A DNA stretch of 64,000 bases from Massospora cicadina (taxonomy: Eukaryota; Entomophthoromycota; Entomophthoromycetes; Entomophthorales; Entomophthoraceae), in the NCBI GenBank assembly GCA_022478985.1, contig JAKSZP010013338.1, forward strand, positions 1-64,000. Reading direction: 5' to 3'. Positions 11,763 to 24,139 of the stretch are shown here, piece by piece. Within the stretch, counting starts at the first letter, position 1. Every line of letters begins with the position of its first letter. The notes under the pieces were generated by a model that saw nothing but the letters and a program-made list of their open reading frames with translations, was not told the DNA's origin and did no database searches. The position numbers were made by a program, and so were the translations under genes.

Positions 11763-14518
11763 TGTAAGTCTGGGGGAGCGTCCCCTCTGCCTAGACCGGG
11801 TAGCGTTACCATTCCACACAAAAAAGGATAAAAAGAAAAAAGCTGTCACACTTATCTCACAGGGCGACTTCATTATGTAGTAGACAAGCGATGGGTAACA
11901 GCTCTCCTTTTGAGATCTCATTACCTGTCCCCACAAAATAGCCTCCACCAAATTGGTATAAGAATTGAGGAAATTTGCGTCAAAGTTATTGGAAGCCACC
12001 ACCCCCTTGGGCTAAATGGTTCTTATGAATTTGACGACACTGTGCCCTTAAAAATCAAGGTTCAGAAGCCTTAAACCCTTGGTAACAATACCCAATGGTT
12101 TCACAGATTCAGTAAATGGTGAATCAAGTGTCAAACCCTTGACAAAACTCACCAATGGCATTGGGTCATTGGGAAACATTGCCGTCAGCTTAAAACCTGC
12201 TTTAAAAACATTGGGGACAAAGCCCAATTGGAGTTTATCTTTTAAGAAGAATGTGTCCAGTGATAAATCCTCAGTAAAAATGCCAATGCCAATGGCATCG
12301 GTCCATTGGGAAATGTTGTTGTCAATTCAAAAATAACCTCAAAAACATCAGGGACAAAGCCTGATGGGCATGTACCTCTTTTTTAGCACTAGTGGTGCCC
12401 AACCCAAAAGAGGGAGCCACCGCGCATATCTATTTCCAAATGGGCCATAAAAGGATTATTAGAATAAAAAATTCCTAATATGGCACTTCAGCTAACAGCC
12501 TAGGAAGCCATATCATAAGGTGAGGAAGCTTTAGGGAAACTTTTGTCTGGCGACCGCTTCAGCTGGAAGACCATGGTGGACAATATTGGGGTAGGAGCAT
12601 TAATGACCTGTGGCATAAGGAGGTATAGTTGTTGGTTTTCTTCATTTATGAGGCTGACGGTGTCCATTGCCTCAATGTATTGAGCAAGGCGATGCTCAGC
12701 AAAGTGATGAGAGCAGGCACACAAGTTAATGACTTGATGCGCGTGCAGGGTTTTGGGATAATTATGGTCAAAAAGAGAAGTTTTTGCTTCATTGAAGCAA
12801 GAGCGGCTCACACCAAAAAAGGCACCTCAATTTCATACTTCGCATCTTCCTCAAAATTGTGGGAAAAATTGGGGATAGGAATTCCCTCAACAAGGGACTT
12901 CATCGCCCCATAAAGTTGCTGGCGAAGTAGGGTGTTGGCCGTGCAGATGCATCCTCAACTGCCATATTATTAATTTTTATAAACTGAAAAACCGTTTTGA
13001 GGGCAAAAATGGCTGGGACATGAATTAAGAGGGTCAATGAAGAACTCCTCCAAAGAAAAATCTGGCTTCACAGGGTATGGCTGTTCATCCTCATCAATCC
13101 ATTCAGGAGCCTCAAATGGATTTGGCTCGCCAACACTGGGCCAGCCACTGGAAATGGAGCGGTGGCCAGAGCTAATTGAATGTGGTCAGTAGACCATGGC
13201 AGCTCAGCTGAAACTGGTTCAGTCATCGACTCAGGATTTGGTAATTAGTCAAAAAATTTCTAAAATTTTTAGAATTTGAATTTTGATTGGGCACCGCTTT
13301 GGAAGCCACACCCAGTTTGCTTGAAGCTTGGGGCAGGAGGATCAAGCCCCATTCAAAGAATTGGGGCGAAGCAGCCACTGACACAATGCCAGAAGGAGGA
13401 ACGGTGGAAGCAGCAGAGGTGGAAGCCATGATGGGAATGTTACTCCTAAGCTTAATGTGCCAAATGCCAAATCTTTGACAAAACTCACTGTTGACATTCA
13501 GTCCTTGTCAAAAGCCACTGATAGCTTAAAACCCTACCCTCAAAAATTAAGATCATTGTTCAATGCATCTTGCTTAGCAAAACAGATGCCAAAGTGACTG
13601 GGCGTGGGCAGGTTGGGTTTCCCAAACCTTTATTGACCTTTTGTGACTTCCCCTATGTAGGGTGTGTATGGGTGATTCCCATTGCCTGCTGGGTGAGATG
13701 CCATCATGCTAACCATTGGAAGCACAGTGAAAGCACAAATTCGGCATTTCAAAGTTGAACCAACAGTGACTTGGACTGCTGCCAACTCTTTTGAAGTCAG
13801 ATCAGGTTGAATTCTTCCACCCCCCCAAGTTTGCCAGGATAAGTCAAATCTTAAGGTCCCCAATCCCATGCTTTATTAAGTTAACCCTAAATCTTTTGTC
13901 TATTTAAGCAGTCATAACACATTGAGAAATTGACGGTTTAATTTCATAACTTCCCATTCATTAAAAAATCTCCCCAAGTTCCATATATTTTTATTTATTT
14001 CAAATTTTTCCTTACAAAACTCCCTATGGCATCAACAATATGGCCCCTTGGGACCTACATTTTCTGGACAATGCCAGTCATGATAGTAACTATAGCTCCT
14101 ACCGTAGTCAACTGGGCGTAATATGTAAAAACCTTCCATGAAATTCAACCCTATTGTCAAGGCCATCCGCCAGTAAGATATCGGAATCCTGTGGGCCCAT
14201 CTGTCTCCACTCCAAGCAAGGATCTACCCCCTTACTTCCATTTTTGTACCAAATTCTCCTATGGAGGGTTCCAAACCAGCAAACCCAATTACACAACTCT
14301 CTGCAAAAAGGCTCACTTGGTCTAAGGTACAACAGCCTGGTTCCTTGCCAGGGCCCTTTTTACGTTTGCATCTCACCAGCGCCTAATCAGCACACATCTC
14401 CCCACACAAGTAAACGTCATTTGAGCAGCAATTCATCTGGCATTCTGAATTTCCTTTTGTGCGCTTTTGCATCTCAATTGGCACTAAAGTCTAACCTTTC
14501 ACTACCATCTCCCTGATA
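11763..14518 (+). repeat. E2 5' LTR
   Basis: Begins TGTAAGTCTGGGGGAG and ends CTCCCTGATA. It is collinear with the 3' LTR at 18974-20640 except for an extra ~1.06 kb at 12380-13436. Shared blocks include CCCTCTGCCTAGAC, AGCGATGGGTAACAGCT and GGACAATGCCAGTCATGATAG. Short open frames inside it (for example at 14154-14516) recur in the other LTR copy only as repeat sequence and are not genes. Confidence 0.85.
12380..13436 (-). mobile_element. Poly(A) retroposon carrying a broken ORF
   Basis: Extra sequence in the E2 5' LTR, absent from the 3' LTR. On the minus strand it starts 7 nt before an ATG (13429) and ends in a short A-run (T-run at 12380-12384 on plus). Flanks ATGTACCTCT (12370-12379) and ATGTTACTCCT (13437-13447) look like an imperfect target duplication. 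The frame begins MASTSAASTVPPSG, is Ser/Ala/Pro-rich, and is broken. A later piece (12811-12500) reads HRLAQYIEAMDTVSL. I do not recognise the protein. The poly(A) end and a second copy that keeps only the 3' end (35824-36000) suggest LINE-type target-primed reverse transcription. It could be a processed gene copy or a non-autonomous retroposon. Confidence 0.68.
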
Positions 14519-15590
14519 TAATTGATCATACATTGCTTATGGCCGTTTCCGCCCTCCTTGCAGAGGTGGGCGCTGAAGCAATTACCCTTTACCAAATGTA
14601 CGTACAGTTTGTAGTTTGTCTCCTGCTGTTTTTGGTCAGTTGCCAAAAATTGTGAGCAGCGTTCAAAATGCTTTGGAGGAATTTCTCCATGGTAGCATGG
14701 CCCCATTGGCCACTACTAAACCCTCAGCTCATCATTATTTTTATCCAAATGTCCCTTCCTGAAATGTTGCTAATCAGGTCCTTGACGCCCTTGCTGAGGT
14801 GCAAATGCAATCTGCAGTCACCATGAATAATGCTTCTTCAATGACTAATGCCCAGCAAGGTGTTGCTCTTTTGGATGTAGTTGAAGGTGTAGCCTGTCAG
14901 TAGGTGTGAGGACTTCTGCATTCTGCTATTTGAGCAGGTGACCCTACCTCACTTGTCGCATCAGTATCAGCAGTGTTGAAACCCCCTGTGCTGCAATCAG
15001 AAAGTTTTTTCAATTACTCTCTCTGATTGCCAAAGCCCCTAGCATGGCCTTTTTAGTTGTAGCCTTCCGTGAGTAAGCGCCAGCGCTTGAGCTTTCTAGT
15101 AATATACTCCAAGAAATTTTTAGATCTGCGTTGGATTCTGCCTCTGCTCATCACAAAGTTTGATCCAACCCTATGGAGACAGTGGATCAAATGTGCAAAG
15201 CTGCAACTTCCATTAATGCCTCTCTCTGCCATACTCTTCACCCTCAAATTTGAAAACTTTATGATCAGTTTAGCCAATAGGGCCTTAGATTATGATCCTG
15301 TTGTTGAACCAGTATTGGTATTGGTTCCAGGGTCAGACCCTGCCCTCGCGCCCAAGTTGTTTTATCCAGGTTTACCTTTGATGAGTCATTGGATGTCCAT
15401 CTTGAAGAGAATATTCCCAACCCCTTGCTCTCCTCAATTTTGCTCCCATAAAAGAGCCTGATCTCCCTCTTGATTTGCTTGCATTATCTTCAGTGTCAGC
15501 AGAAATGACCGTATCTGTTAATAAACAGAATGTCGCCTACTTTTTTATTGCTAATGAAAATTAGTATCATATCTCAACAGGCGTCCCTTA
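14519..15590 (+). pseudogene. E2 gag region, decayed
   Basis: Follows the E2 5' LTR and precedes its protease. A frame starting MAVSALLAEVGAEAITLYQM (14540) runs for about 38 codons before a stop. Further pieces, such as MNNASSMTNAQQGVALLDVV near 14825, are in other frames. A 130-codon open piece spans 15069-15461 but may only be open by chance. No knuckle was found. The Gag assignment is from position. Confidence 0.55.
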
Positions 15591-18500
15591 AGTCCATGGT
15601 TGACACTTGAGAAGTGGGTAGCTTTTATGAGCTTAGAGTTGGCCAACCAGCTGGATTTTGACCTGGACTTGAGTCCTAAGTGATAGTTGCCTTGTTGGCC
15701 TCCCAGCCATCGTACAAATTACGGCGACCAGTACCTTTCTCTGTTTACCATTTAGTTTTTATGATCAGTTTTCAGCAATGCCTAACATCATGTCACCAGT
15801 AATTTTGGGTATGGGCTGGTGGCATAGGCAGCATGTAAGGATTCACCTTGAGTCTAATATGCTGTCGTTTTCCATTGGTCAGATGGAGGGCGAGTTTCCC
15901 TTACTGGATACTCTAACTAAAACTCAAGGATATGTATTAATCACTTCCCTTGTTCCCCTGAGGGTTTCCCTCAGATTTACCAGAAGCATTGATGGTATAT
16001 CAAAGTATTTTGGCTCCAAAAAGGTAGACCGTCTCCCCCACATAAAGAGTTCAACTTGGGGTTTCAGACAATGGTGCAGGTAATGAACATAAACTACCCA
16101 TTGTACTCGCATACAGTGGAGGGGAGGCTGTTCTCAGTACATGGTTGAATGACATGCTCAAGAAGGATTAATTATACAAAGAAACATCCCTAGTTGTCTC
16201 TCCCATTGTCTTTGCAAGAGGGCTGATGGTTCCCTTTGTCCCCTGAGTGGATTAATGTCATCTTAATAAGATCACAGTCTACAATCACTACTTGTTGCCT
16301 TTGGAGCAGACAATCAGTCAAGCGACTGCCACATAACATGTGTTCTCAAAGCTTGACCTTATTAATACCTTTAATCAGACTTAAGTGATGGAAGGTCAGT
16401 AATGGCTTACTGCAATCCAAATGAAATGGGGCATCTTCCAATTTTTAGCGATGCCCTTCAGGCTAAAGAACGCTCCAGCCACAATCCAAAGGATGAATGA
16501 TAGTGTACTGGGTGATCTACGGTTCACCTGCGCGGTTGCATACACTGATGATCTCTTGGTACACTCCCCTACTCTCAAACAACATTCAAAAGAATTGGAG
16601 GCGGTAGTGGCTGTCTTACATAAGGCGGGCCTGTTTTCAAAATTTCAAAATGTGATTTTTATAAGAAGTAAGTTACCTTCTTGAGGATTCTTGTCTTAAA
16701 GAATGAGTATGCTATTTTCTCCAACAATCTGGACGCCATCTGTAAATGGCCAACTCCAACGACCCAAAATTAACTAAGAAGCTCATTGAGTACTATCGTT
16801 TTCTTGAAAAATTCTTCCCTGCCCTATACCAGTTTGCCGCCTCGCTTCATCCACTCACAGGTAAGAATGTCCCCTTTCATTGGACGCCTGTGTGCCAGCA
16901 GGCGTTTAGTCTATTAAAGAGGTGATCTTGTCACCCCCCATCTTAAAACATGCGGGCCCCTCCAAACCTACATTGTAGCATGTGATGCCTCATCCATTGC
17001 GGTGGTGGATGTCTTGCTTCAGGAGCATGATGGGTTGGAACATCCAGTCGCCTACTTTTCCCACAAGTTCTCTCCAACTGAACAGTCCTGGGCCATCTAC
17101 GATAAGAAGCTTGCAGCCATAGTATGCGCTTTGACCCATTGATGGTATCTCTTATAGGGCGCTCAGCATGAGTTAACAGAGTGCATAGATCACCAGCCCT
17201 TCTTTATTTTCGCAAGCCACAAAGTTAGCACACTGGCAGGCCTGAACCTAGCAGGATCTGTGTAGCTTCAACTTAAAGTATGAATTTTAAATATAGCATT
17301 GAACGTTATTCCCAACTTCCTAAGTTGTAATCCTGCACATTGTCCTACTGGCTCAGATGAGGCGGATCTGGTTACAGTCATTCCCCCCATCCAAATCTTA
17401 TCCATTTTACCTCCCATGGTTTCAGAAGTGGACTTAGCTCCTGACGCGCCTCTAATTTCTCAGGTTTAGCAGCCCAAACGGCCTGTGCAGAAAGTGTGGA
17501 CTTTCTGGAGCAGTTGTCCCCCCCTGCTTCAAAACATTTCTTATATTCCTTGGCTGAGGGCCTCATTCAATTTCAGTCACAGGTTTGGATCCCCCCCTTC
17601 TTTGAGTTGAAGTGATTCAGCTCATCAAAATCACCTCGCAGTCGGACATCCTGGGAATAAGGAGTGTATTGACTTAATCAAGCATACCTATAATTGAGTG
17701 GGTTTGTCAAAAGATGTTCCAACATGGATCTCAGACTATGTAATTTGCGTGTGGTCTATTTTAGACTTGTCTTAAAGAAATAGTCTACTTCACCCCTTAC
17801 AACAGGCAAAGGGTCCATGAACATCAGTGCCCGTGGATTTCATTATTGAACATCCCGGTTCTAATGGGTTTCAATGGTGATGGTGGTTGTTGATCAATTT
17901 GCAACATTTTCTCTATTAATACCATGCTCTTCCGCTATTACTTCTTAGGAAACTGCCCATTTTTTGTGCGCGGCATGTGATCTCTATGTTCAGTCTTTTA
18001 CAGGAGATTGTCAGTAACCGTGGGCTCCTGATTACGGCGCAGTTCTGGAATGAGCTCATGTCAATCTGTAAAATTATGCCCTGTCATTCCACTGTGCACT
18101 ATCCTTAATCTGATGGACATACTGAACGGGTTAATCAGATCCTGGAACAGTACCTGCGGTGCTAAGCTGCAGCCGCTCAGGATACCTGGGCTGATGACCT
18201 CCCCCTCACTCAGTATTCATATAATAATGGAACGCATGCCTCCACTGGGTTTTCCCATATGAAGCAACCTTGGGGTACAACCCCTCATTTTCAGTCAGTC
18301 CATGACTTCTCCCAGAGGTACCAGCCGCCACTGGCCATTCCAAGCATATTTGGGCCACACAGTCCTTTGTTCTGGAGCATCTAACTAAAGCAATTAGTGA
18401 CTACAAACAGTTTGCAGATCAGAAGTGGCTCCTGGCACATGAAATAGAGTTGGGTTCATATGACATGCTTAACACGCATCATCTGAGGATGCAAGTGCCC

Positions 18501-18900
18501 TCTCAGAAGTTTACAAATAGGAATTCAGGTCCCCACTTGCTGGAGGAAGATTTTGGTAATGGCGCTTTCTGGTTGAAATTGCCACCTCATTGGAAGCAAC
18601 ACCCAGTCTTCCATGTGTCTCAGCTGTTCCCATTCAAGGGTACAATCCCTCAGATCCAGATACATTTGTGTTTAAGGGTGTGAAGGAGGCTGAAATGGAG
18701 GGTATCCTGGCGTCCTGCAGATCTCGGCGGTCTGTCCAGTATCTTGTGACCTGGAAGGGCTATTTGGCCAATGAGAACAGTTGGGTCAGGGCCCGAGATT
18801 GTGCGAACTGCTTGGAGCTGGTCGAGGCTTTCTACGTTTCCCACACCAAGGCTCCCTGTCCTCCCCCAAAAAAATCTCTACTTTATTGCTAATCAAGTTT
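15591..18900 (+). pseudogene. E2 pol: protease-RT-RNase H-integrase-chromodomain, broken
   Basis: Domains in order. Protease near 15595, where VDT is followed by a stop instead of Gly, then SFMSLELANQLDFDL. RT at about 16140-16700, with FSKLDLINTFNQT, MPFRLKNAPATIQRM and an intact YTDD active site (16540). RNase H at about 16970-17250, with VACDASSIAVVDVLLQE and FSPTEQSWAIYDKKLAAI. Integrase at about 17600-18300, with VPVDFIIEHPGS retaining the first catalytic Asp, SNRG where SDRG is expected (Asp to Asn), and SDGHTERVNQ retaining Glu. Chromodomain at about 18690-18830, with VQYLVTWKGYLANENSW. The chromodomain would tether integration to marked histones. Stops and frame changes make it nonfunctional. 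Confidence 0.85.
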
Positions 18901-18973
18901 CTCAAGGCCCACAAAAATGTGGCTCTCACAGTTCCCAGGTGGTGGCGCCCACTTTGGCAAAAGGGAAGGTTAA

Positions 18974-20640
18974 TGTGAGTCCAGGGGAGTATCCCCTCTG
19001 CCTAGACTGGTGGTGTTCCTGTTCCCCACAAAAAAGGGTCTGAGAAGGGCAGCTGTCCCTCTTGTCTCACAGGGTGATCTTGCCCATGTGGTAGTCAAGC
19101 GGTGGGTAACAGCTATCCCTTTGAGATCCCAACACCTGTCCTCAAATTGCCTCCACCGAATTGGTATGGTGAATTGAGGAAACATGTGCCAAAATAATTG
19201 GAAGCCGCCACCCTCATGGGCTGAAAGTTCTTATGAAGTTGACGGCAATGAGCCCTCAAAATTAAGGTCCAGAAGCCTTAAACCTCGGTAACAAAGCCTG
19301 ATATGCTCACACATCAAGTAAATGGGAATCAAGTGTCAAATCTAAGGCAAAACTCGCCAATGACATCAGGCCATTGGGAAATTTTGTCATCAGTTTAAAA
19401 CCTGCTTTAAAAACATTGGTGACAAAGCCAATGGCCGTGTATCTCTTAAGGATAATGCATCTTGTGTTGAATCCTTGGTAAAACTCACCAATGGATTGGG
19501 CCATTAAAAGATGTTTTCGCCAATTTAAAAATAATCTTGAATCAATGGGGACAAATCCTGATGGGCAAGTACCTCTTAAAACAAATGTAACAAATGCTGA
19601 ATCTTTGGGGAACTTCCCAATGGCGTTGGGTCATTGTCAAAAGTCGCCAATAGCCCAAAAACCTCCCCTCAAAATTAGCATCATTATGTGATGCATCCCG
19701 CTTGGCTGAACAGATGCTAAACTGACCAGGTATGGGCAGGTTGGTTATTACAACCCCGTTTTTGACCTTTTAGGACCGCCCCTACTTGGGGTTGCCATGG
19801 GAGATTCTTATTGCCCAATGGGTGAGATGCCATTGTGCTAACTGTCATAAATGCAGTGAAACCGCAATTAAGCATCTGAGGTCAAACTGACAGTAACTTG
19901 GCCCGCCTCTGACTCCTTCAAAGTCAGATTAAATTTGTTCCCCGCTCCTTAAAGTCCACCAGGTTAGGTCAAACCTTGCGGGCCCCAATCTCATACTTTA
20001 CTTAGATATTTCCCAAATGATCATCTATTCAAGTAGTCATAACACACTGAGGAACCTGGAGGTCAATCTTCTTAATTTACCATTCTAAAAATCTCCCCAA
20101 GCATCTGATATTATAATCTATTTCAAAACTTTTCCTTGATAAACTCCCTATAGCATTAACAATGTGGCCCCTTGGGCCCTACATTTTCTGGACAATGCCA
20201 GTCATGATAGTAACTATAGCTCCTACTGTAGTCAACTGGGCGTAATATGTAAAAACCTTCTGAGAAATTCAACCATATTGTCAAGGCCATCCGCCAGTAG
20301 GATATCGGAATCCTGTGAGCCCATCTGTCTCCACTCCAAGCAAGGATCTACCTCCTTACTTCCATTTTTGTACCAAACTCTCCTATGGAGGGTTCCAAAC
20401 CAGCAAACCCAATTTTACAACTACCTGCAACAAGGCCATTTGGGTCTGGAGCTGTAACAGCCTGGTTCCTTACTGGGTCTTTTTTACATTTGCAATTCAC
20501 TGGCGCCCAATCATCACATCTTCCAGCACAAGTCAACGTCATATGAGCGACAATGCCTCCGGCATCCTGGCTTGCCTTTTGGGTGCTTTTGCATCCTGAC
20601 TGACAGGACAGTCTAAACTTTCTCTTCCGTCTCCCTGAAA
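18974..20640 (+). repeat. E2 3' LTR
   Basis: Begins TGTGAGTCCAGGGGAG immediately after the polypurine tract at 18959-18973 and ends CTCCCTGAAA. It is collinear with 11763-14518 without the retroposon. The E1 pol sequence resumes right after it (20646 onward), with the expected RT-proximal linker YIQENVDMFDPSKARPFPE. Confidence 0.87.
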
Positions 20641-20645
20641 GTCAC

Positions 20646-23600
20646 CCAGACCTAGCACTTATCCTGTCTGAGTACATACAGGAAAATGTGGACATGTTTG
20701 ATCCCTCTAAGGCTCGCCCATTCCCTGAGAACACCAAATTTGACCAAGTTTAAGTTAATTATTGAATTGTTAAAGTATCATTCTTAATCTATCCCTTGTC
20801 CTTCTGGCTGAGGCCATCTTGAACGTTTTGGTTGATGACATGATCTCCAAGGGTCTAATCTTCAAGAAATCTTCGTTGGTGTTCTCCCCCATCCTGTTAG
20901 TAGAGAAGCTTAATGGCTCCCTCCGTCATTGCGTTGATTATGGAAATCTGAACAACGTGACAGTACCTGACCCCATCCACTCCCCCTGGAGCAACAGATT
21001 GCCCGCTACGTGAAGAAGACTAGGTTGTTCAGCAAGCTGGATTGTTTTATTGCCTTCAACCAGATTTGTATTAAGGAAGGCAAGGTGTGGTTACCATTAT
21101 TCATAACAAGAAAGGCAATATCAGTTCAGGGTCTTGCCGTTTGATTTGAAGCACCTGACTGCTTTCAGAGGTTCATTGATGCTTTCTTAAATGACCTTAT
21201 GGGAACCTGCGCAATAGTATATGTCCATAATATGATATGACTGGACAATAAGCTATAATTCTGGTGGATTGTAAATTAGAGTTGAGGCAAACTTTGAGAT
21301 TGAGTAAAAAAAGATATTGATGTGAAGAGAATCAATTGTACCCCCAAAGGTTTGGCAAATTGAAGGAATTCCGCTGAAACCTTGAGATAGAAAAGTTCTA
21401 AAATGGAACGAATAGGGGATTACTAATCAGAGGGTGGGATTCAACTTAAAATACTGAGATAAGAGTTGAGTGGAAGGATGGGAGGGGGAGGTTTTAGTAG
21501 GGCGCAAATAAGTTCTGCGTTTTATTACAATAAAAGTGTCAAATTTAGTCATTTGCTCCATATTTTTATAATATCATTTAAATTAAGGATCGGCAATCTG
21601 CATATTGACCATTCCATTGCACAGTGGCTAATACCCTGTGCAAACCAGCTTATCAAATTTAACCCAAATTGCCAAAAAATCAACAGCATACATGGAAGAC
21701 TACCGATTTATCCCCAGACACAGAATATCTCGCCTTCCACCTTTTATTTGGTCATGGAGTGACTTGCACAGGCCAACCTTACTATTAAAGCTAGCAAGTG
21801 CACATTCTTACAGTCTAAGGTTAAGTTCTTAGGAAATATTGTTTTCTCCCATGGCCACATAATTGCTCCAGATAAGAAAGCTTTCATACAGGATTAAGCT
21901 ACTTCTTCATCTCTCACAAAGATACGCAATTTTCTTGGGACATGTAATTTCCTCAAGGACTTCACCCCCAGTTCTCAAAAGTTGCCGCCCCTCTCTACAC
22001 CGCATCTGGGAATAAAATTTTCAGTTGGACCACAGAATGCAACGCCGCATTCCATGCCGTTAAGTCCATACTCTTTTCCAGCCCAGTGTTATCACATGCA
22101 GACTCCAGCCACCACTTTTTTTTGTCATCAGTGATGATTCCAACTTTGAAGTGGTAGCGGCTCAGTTGCGGAAAGAGGATAAAGTGGAACGTCCTATTGT
22201 TTATTTTTCCAAGAAGATGAACCTGGCGCAGCTCAAATATGCTATTTATGACAAGAAGCCCCTGGTTATTTTTGAAGCTGTACATCACATGCGCCACAAT
22301 TTTCATATTTTAAGTAGACTTTACTGTCCGCACTAACCACAAGGCGTTGATGTAATACTGTGCCCCCAGAAGTTGTCCCCTCGCCAGTACCAGTGGTTGG
22401 AAATCCTGTCAGTGTTCGATTTACAATATGATTTTATTAAAAGTACCCAAGACCTGCTACCAGATGCCCTATCCCAGAACCCTACCTTTGCCCCTGAACT
22501 GGTACTGAGTGACGCCCACAATACCAGGTGTTGATTAAGCTGGAACAGGTGAAGGAGAGACCACTGGCCAATCTCCCCTCTCTGCTTATGATGGAACCTT
22601 TGGAAGGAGATATTGACACCACTGCCTGCGTTAGGTTGGCCCCATCCCTGTTGGATGATTATGACAAGATTAAGCAAGCATTCCAAAGGAATGGCGAACC
22701 CCTGTACAAAGTTTAACAGTCGGGATATAGGGGCTTCCTCCATCAAGGCAAGTGGTGGGTATTACCTGGGCCCCTGAGAGAGGAGGTGATTTGCAAAGCT
22801 CATGACCCTCCAACTGCTGAACACCTTGGAAAGAAAAAGACGCTTGAGTTAGTCCACCGCCTCTACAGTTGGAAAAGATCGCCACAGTTGTGGCCAAATT
22901 CACAAAGTCCTGCCTGACGTGTACCTGGTCAAAACCTAGTCACCTGAAGAGCTCTGGGATGCCTATCCCACTCCAAGCTGCAGAGGGCCCTTAGAAAACA
23001 GTGTCTGTTGATTTACCTTGGAACTCCCTTTGTCTCAATGGTATTTGCAGTAATAGTTGTAGTGGACTGCTTCACCAAGATGGCTCAGTTTATCCCTTAC
23101 AATACCACATTTACCTCCATCCAGAAAGATCGCCTCTTTTTTGACCACATCTTTTACCTACACTCCTCCCCAAGTATATTATCAGTGATCGTGGTCCACA
23201 ATTCATTGCTCAGTTCTGGGAAGCCTTACTGTTCATCTTAGGCATCCGCCTCTGCCGCTCCACAGCCTCTCACCCTCAGTTGGATGGGCATACAGAGAGG
23301 GTGAACCAAGGTTTGGAGAAATTCTTGCATAGTTAACAAAGCTCTGAACAGAAAAATTGTGCCTTTCTTCTTCTGCTGGCTCAAACCGTCTTTAATAACC
23401 TTACTCATACCTCTACAGACACATACCCTTTTTTGAAAAATATGGGTACACCCCTAGTTTCAGCCTAAGTTTATGGAATGATTCCACTGAGGTTGCTACC
23501 ATCGAGCGTGCCAAATAGCTCATAGACATACATCAGGCAGTGAAGGATCATCTTGTTGATGCTGTGAGATCTAAAAAGCATACGCTGACTGAAAGCACCA

Positions 23601-24026
23601 CAATGGCCCTGAGTAAAAACAGGCTACTTAGTCATGGTCAATGCCAAGAAAATTCACCTGAAGCAACCCTGCCGCAAGTTGGGCCCTAAGCGTTTTGGGC
23701 ATTACAAGATCATCTAAAAGGTTGGTACACCAGCGAACCAAGTTGACCTATCCTCTTCCATCAAAGTGTACAGAACCCCCCATGAGTGCCTCCTAACCAC
23801 CTTTTATGTTCCCATTCCGCCTTACTCTGAGCCTGTCATAGTAGATTATGAACCTCACATAAAGATCGATGCTGTTCTTGCTTTCCGCCTATCCCAACGC
23901 CGCCTAAAGTTTTTGGTGACCTGGAAAGGTTATGATGAGACTGAGGATAGCTGGGTATCTCATTAAGACTGTGTTAACTCTCAGGACCTGATCCTTGACT
24001 TCCATTTTAGGTATCCGGCGCTGTAA
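20646..24026 (+). pseudogene. E1 pol: RT-RNase H-integrase-chromodomain, broken
   Basis: Continuation of E1 after the E2 insertion. RT at about 20819-21900, with ISKGLIFKKSSLVFSPILLV, LRHCVDYGNLNN and LDCFIAFNQICI. Its active-site codons are split by a solo LTR (21222-21685) and resume as YMED where YxDD is usual, then LAQANLTIKASKCTFLQ. RNase H at about 22120-22480, with IVYFSKKMNLAQLKYAIYDK. Integrase at about 22740-23760, with an HLGKKKTLELVHRLY and CLTCTWSKP zinc region, IISDRGPQFIAQFW retaining Asp, and LDGHTERVNQGLEKFL retaining Glu. Chromodomain at about 23880-24000, with LKFLVTWKGYDETEDSW. Numerous stops and frameshifts. The C-terminal chromodomain defines the chromovirus class. Confidence 0.87.
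21222..21685 (+). repeat. Solo LTR of an E5-like family in the E1 RT
   Basis: Starts TGTC and contains GATATGACTGGACAATAAGC, identical to 20 bases near the start of the E5 LTR read on its minus strand. It ends in CAACA (E5: TAACA). Flanks GTATA (21217-21221) and GCATA (21686-21690) form a 4/5 target duplication. Removing it joins the E1 RT codons into ...CAI-A/V-YMED, the active site. At 464 bp it is shorter than the 591-bp E5 LTR and clearly diverged. Confidence 0.77.
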
Positions 24027-24139
24027 GCCCTGCCACCCAAGCCTCTTTAGCCGCCATAAAGCTGCCTACCTCCCACAGGAACTTTGCTCTGTCTAATGTA
24101 CCCTCTAGCCGCGTGAAACCCCCATCTAAGAGTGGCTGG

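Larger units (their letters stand above)
11763..20640 (+). mobile_element. E2: Ty3/gypsy chromovirus with long LTRs
   Basis: A complete plus-strand element inserted between the E1 protease and RT. LTRs are 11763-14518 (2,756 bp, swollen by a retroposon) and 18974-20640 (1,667 bp). Flanks are TTCAC (11758-11762) and GTCAC (20641-20645), a 4/5 target duplication. A textbook polypurine tract (AAAAGGGAAGGTTAA) lies directly before the 3' LTR. The internal region reads gag, protease, RT, RNase H, integrase, chromodomain. The LTRs begin TGTRAG but end CTGATA/CTGAAA rather than CA. Coding is broken by many stops. A solo LTR of this family is at 33606-35609. Confidence 0.88.

Noticed and set aside
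14154..14516. 120-codon plus frame as a gene
   Set aside because: Lies in the E2 5' LTR; the same region of the 3' LTR (20164-20599) is open only in other short frames.
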